Assembly: GCA_038211505.1 (NCBI GenBank)
Contig: JBBQVO010000215.1
Span: 1-5,364 of the forward strand
Origin: JBBQVO01 sp038211505
GTDB lineage: Bacteria; Chloroflexota; Dehalococcoidia; DSTF01; JACRBR01
Reading direction: 5' to 3'
DNA: 5,364 bases
Part shown: positions 4,343-5,364 of the stretch, one piece after another
Position numbering within the stretch: position 1 is the first letter of the stretch
Layout: each line of letters begins with the position of its first letter
Position numbers and translations under genes: made by a program
The notes under the pieces: generated by a model
What the model was told of the DNA's origin: nothing
The model's input: the letters and a program-made list of their open reading frames with translations, nothing else
Databases searched by the model: none

Positions 4343-5364
4343 CGGTGGGCGTTTGGCTGTTGGTGATTGGCGGTTGGGCCGCGTTAACGCTGGGGATCGC
4401 CGCCATTCGGGCGTTGTGGCGACACCGAAAGGACGCAGCTTCGTACCGAACGGACGATAGACGATGGACGATGGACAATGGGTCCCGCGCGGCGAATTCC
4501 ACCTTCCATCTTCCATCTTCCATCTTCCGCCTCGGAGCGGCGCCGCTGCTCTTTGCCTCCACGATCGTCGTCCTCGCGCCGGCGCACCACGTCCGCGACG
4601 TCGAAGCGTGCGCGTTCGTCGATCCGCCGACGACGTATGAGACGACGGAGGATCGCCGGCTGTACATGCAGGCGATGGATCTCGCCGGCTTCGACATGCT
4701 CTTCCCGCACGACCGTTTCTTTTCGCAGGCGAACATCGAAGTCGGGACGCGCGACAATCGCGTGATGTCGCCCGATGTCTACGTGCCGCCGACGCTACTC
4801 AAGGCGATCAGCTGGGTCGAGAGCAACACGACGCAGGGCGCGTCCGGGCTGCCATTCGGGTCGATCGGCCCCGCGCTCCAATCGTTCGATTGCGGTTACG
4901 GCATCTCGCAGGTGACGAGCGGCATGACGCAGCCGCTCGGTGACAACAACCAGCCGACGGACGAGCAGGCGCTCGTCGCCACGCACTTCGCCTACAACAT
5001 CGGCCGCGGCGCGGCGATTCTCATCGACAAGTGGAATGCGGCGCCGGACGCGCGCCCGATCGCCGGCATCGACACGAACAGCGATCCGCACGTCGTAGAG
5101 AACTGGTACTACGCTATCTGGAGCTACAACGGCTTCACCGGCCCCGGCGCCAACCGCAGCAACCATCCGCTCGACCCCGTCTACGGCGCCTGGCCGCGCA
5201 CGCCGTACAGCTGCGGCCCGCAGAGCGACGGCCTCGGCCACAACCGCAGTCAGTATCCGTATCAGGAGTTGGTCTACGGCTGCGCCGCGCATCCGCCTGT
5301 CGTCAAGAATCAGCCGCTGTGGCAAGCCATGCCGGCGACGCTGCCCGATCTCAACAACCCGTAC
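4339..5364 (+). CDS. Lytic-transglycosylase (SLT-like) family membrane-anchored protein, 3' end outside window
   Basis: The frame is open from the ATG for 342 codons to the window edge. Residues 3-27 are a hydrophobic helix followed by WRHRK. Residues 36-64 are a polar linker encoded largely by short tandem repeats, and 65-82 form a second hydrophobic segment. From about 149 the protein resembles lysozyme-fold peptidoglycan lyases: LLKAISWVESNTTQ with candidate catalytic Glu161, DCGYGISQVTSGM at 184-196 in place of the classical GLMQ motif, FAYNIGRGAAILIDKWN at 217-233, and NWYYAIWSYNG at 255-265. The expected action is cleavage of the glycan strand on the outer side of the membrane. Cys185, Cys292 and Cys315 could form disulfides. 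The start at 4339 rests on the ATGA overlap; ATG 4471, inside the second repeat, would leave a single signal-like segment and is a real alternative. The domain call is fairly secure; the exact subfamily is not known. Confidence 0.75.
   Translation, partial: MTVGVWLLVIGGWAALTLGIAAIRALWRHRKDAASYRTDDRRWTMDNGSRAANSTFHLPSSIFRLGAAPLLFASTIVVLAPAHHVRDVEACAFVDPPTTYETTEDRRLYMQAMDLAGFDMLFPHDRFFSQANIEVGTRDNRVMSPDVYVPPTLLKAISWVESNTTQGASGLPFGSIGPALQSFDCGYGISQVTSGMTQPLGDNNQPTDEQALVATHFAYNIGRGAAILIDKWNAAPDARPIAGIDTNSDPHVVENWYYAIWSYNGFTGPGANRSNHPLDPVYGAWPRTPYSCGPQSDGLGHNRSQYPYQELVYGCAAHPPVVKNQPLWQAMPATLPDLNNPY
4351..4378. repeat. Heptad array 1: four NNTTGGN units
   Basis: The units are GTTTGGC, TGTTGGT, GATTGGC and GGTTGGG, with TTGG invariant at unit positions 3-6. 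Read in frame, the array encodes hydrophobic and Trp/Gly residues that make up much of the first predicted membrane helix of the transglycosylase-like protein. It is degenerate, so selection on the protein could also have shaped it. Confidence 0.55.
4453..4480. repeat. Heptad array 2: four GACGATG units
   Basis: The units are GACGATA, GACGATG, GACGATG and GACAATG: 28 nt with two single-base departures from the consensus. Because seven is not a multiple of three, successive units are read in different frames and encode DDRRWTMDN. An ATG at 4471 lies inside the array in the gene's frame. Confidence 0.85.
4499..4526. repeat. Heptad array 3: four CCATCTT units
   Basis: The units are CCACCTT followed by three perfect CCATCTT copies: 28 nt with a single departure from the consensus. 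In frame they encode TFHLPSSIF just before the second hydrophobic segment of the transglycosylase-like protein. Its sequence is nearly the reverse complement of array 2. Confidence 0.9.

Larger units (their letters stand above)
4452..4528 (+). repeat. Long imperfect inverted repeat formed by heptad arrays 2 and 3
   Basis: Arm 4452-4481 and arm 4499-4528 are complementary at 23 of 30 positions around a 17-nt GC-rich centre. Most failures recur every seven bases where array 2 has C and array 3 has T. As RNA it would be a long stem with evenly spaced C-U mismatches, inside the 5' part of the coding frame. Confidence 0.6.

Noticed and set aside
4351..4526. The repeat arrays as a CRISPR array.
   Set aside because: The units are 7 nt, directly adjacent and without spacers, and there are three unrelated consensus sequences and no cas genes.

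Overview
The window is a GC-rich, densely coding stretch of bacterial chromosome with every supported gene on the + strand. It looks like a non-enteric environmental bacterium. The base composition, the secreted Ig/PKD-type dehydrogenase, the TANNNT- and TAGACT-like promoter hexamers and the short tandem repeats would fit Chloroflexota or a similar GC-rich lineage. That assignment is an inference; no rRNA or other marker is present.

Layout. (1) Positions 1-1434 hold the 3' end of a secreted PQQ-dependent sugar (glucose/sorbosone) dehydrogenase-like protein. Its propeller end is followed by an Ig-like domain, a PKD-like domain carrying an HHDTHTHP motif, a further beta domain and an unassigned 119-residue tail. 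(2) A 119-bp gap carries a 9-bp-period repeat and a probable leaderless promoter. It leads into pdxT (1554-2156), the glutaminase subunit of pyridoxal 5'-phosphate synthase, with no pdxS in view. (3) A 184-bp gap with a good sigma70-type promoter precedes a DedA-family membrane protein (2341-3018). (4) A 148-bp gap contains several dyads. (5) A membrane-anchored TolB/PD40-type beta-propeller protein (3167-4342) follows. Its stop codon overlaps (ATGA) the start of (6) a lytic-transglycosylase-like protein (4339 to beyond 5364) that runs off the window.

The most unusual part is the 5' end of gene 6. Three separate 28-nt arrays, each made of four 7-nt repeats with a different unit (NNTTGGN, GACGATG, CCATCTT), lie inside its open reading frame within about 180 nt. 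The first array encodes most of the first predicted membrane helix. The second and third are near-complementary and can fold into a long imperfect hairpin, which encodes the linker before the second hydrophobic segment. Either short tandem repeats have been taken into a coding sequence, or translation really starts further downstream and the repeats form a structured leader.

Functionally, genes 3, 5 and 6 are all envelope proteins (lipid or membrane homeostasis, an extracytoplasmic propeller, peptidoglycan cleavage). Only genes 5 and 6 show physical evidence of co-expression. pdxT and the dehydrogenase appear to be independent units.
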